Origin: Polyodon spathula | Lineage: Eukaryota > Chordata > Actinopteri > Acipenseriformes > Polyodontidae | DNA length: 64,000 nucleotides | Reading direction: 5' to 3' | Assembly: GCF_017654505.1 (NCBI RefSeq) | Contig: NC_054545.1 | Span: 14,551,547-14,615,546, forward strand | Part shown: in pieces, positions 50,913 to 64,000 of the stretch | Position numbering within the stretch: the stretch's first letter is position 1 | Layout of the letters: each line of letters opens with the position of its first letter | Notes under the pieces: model-generated | Database searches by the model: none | Seen by the model: only the letters and a program-made list of their open reading frames with translations | Told to the model about the DNA's origin: nothing | Translations under genes and position numbers: made by a program

Positions 50913-51433
50913 TTTATTGCACATCTATTGATTTAATTCGGTTATTCCGATATATTAAAATGTAGTAACAATGTTTCATACTGTTTCTTGGGTTAATGTT
51001 TTCATTTTAATATGTTTTTTTTTTGCTTGTTTGTTTTATTAAAATGTTCTACAATGATCTGCAGCGTTCTTTAAATTGGTTCCAACCTTCTAGAACAACA
51101 TATGTTTGGGGCTGCATTGGTCTCAAAATGAAAGTCACCTTACTAATTCTTCCTTGCTTAAAATCTGAGAACCTACAAAGTAAGAAATGTAGTGTCACAT
51201 CTCGTAACCTTCATAGGATCATCTAAAAGGAAGTATCTTATCCTTGTCTATTTAAAAAATACAATGGAGTAAGTAGAATAGTTTGTAATGCAGAAACAAA
51301 AATATATAAGAAACTATTCAAACTGCTTTGAAAAAAACAAAAAAACAACAAAAAAAGAACATAATAGGTCCTTGAGAATGCAGTCTGGTTGTGTGTGCAG
51401 GAAATACTTCTGAGGAGTGCAGCCGCTGCTGCT
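50913..51433 (-). other. akt1: AKT1 3' UTR, end uncertain
   Basis: The 3' UTR runs leftward from the stop. An AATAAA hexamer at 50918-50913 would give a UTR of about 520 bases. Others occur further on, for example at 48102-48097, which would make it about 3.3 kb and place two transposon-like inverted repeats inside it. Nothing in the sequence decides between them. Most of the stretch is AT-rich with A/T runs and no obvious structure. Confidence 0.4.
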
Positions 51434-63782
<12,349 letters not shown>

Positions 63783-64000
63783 CTGGAGAGAAAAAGAGAT
63801 CTAAGTTACATACAACACTTTCATTTAAGGAGTTTTTAAATATGTCCTGGTTAATTTCCAAGTATTATTACACTTGCAGTGTACTTCAGGGACTGTAAGT
63901 ATGCAATACATTTAACCTTTTAAACCCTGTATGCTTTTAGCGCTACTGATGCCCGTATTTGAAATGCAAGAAACCTAACTGTCTATTTCCAGAATTCTGG
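63783..64000 (-). other. AKT1 intron, partial
   Basis: This is intron sequence upstream of the first kinase-domain exon, AT-rich near the acceptor and cut by the window edge. I see no exon in it. The PH-domain exons would lie beyond. Confidence 0.8.

Overview
The window is vertebrate nuclear DNA: AT-rich, intron-dominated and full of degraded transposons. It holds parts of two protein-coding genes, both on the minus strand. On the right (51434 to 63782) are the last nine coding exons of an AKT1-type serine/threonine kinase. They cover the whole kinase domain and regulatory tail, residues 146-480 of a protein expected to be 480 residues long. On the left (38151 down to the left edge) is the 5' half of CEP170B: a probable non-coding first exon plus eleven coding exons giving about 879 residues, with the C-terminal half beyond the edge. 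All exons were placed by translating both strands, matching residues I know from the human families, and requiring compatible splice phases. The phases close exactly through both genes.

Present SINE families are ones I associate from memory with sturgeon and paddlefish genomes: a tRNA-derived element with a CpG-rich body at 62008-62490, and two copies of another tRNA-headed SINE at 32131-32363 and 47397-47589. A non-teleost ray-finned fish, probably acipenseriform, is therefore the best guess, but it is an inference.

Layout: 1-38151 is CEP170B. Its exons encode the FHA domain (31669-21484, continuing to about 17561), a W-W-G motif region (10529-10413), acidic and Ser-rich low-complexity central exons (6815-4471), and further short exons to the left edge. 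Large introns hold a family of palindromic transposons (17884, 23565, 32676), a candidate solo LTR (33650-34084), a Tc1-like transposase fragment (28060-28330) and a LINE fragment (13270-13535). 38152-38500 is a GC-box-bearing probable CEP170B promoter. 38500 to about 50900 holds no gene I can recognise; it carries several inverted-repeat elements. 51434-63782 is AKT1, and 63783-64000 is intron sequence leading to upstream PH-domain exons that are not in the window.

The two genes belong to one ancient neighbourhood duplicated in early vertebrates (CEP170-SDCCAG8-AKT3 and AKT1-ZBTB42-CEP170B in human). Here CEP170B and AKT1 are head-to-tail on the same strand, as in the CEP170/AKT3 copy rather than the human AKT1 copy. 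The other most interesting point is a CEP170B intron (21483-17620) with AT-AC ends and strong minor-spliceosome (U12) signals. I saw no wholly new biological system. AKT1 is a signalling kinase and CEP170B a centrosome/microtubule protein; their adjacency looks like inherited synteny rather than a joint pathway.
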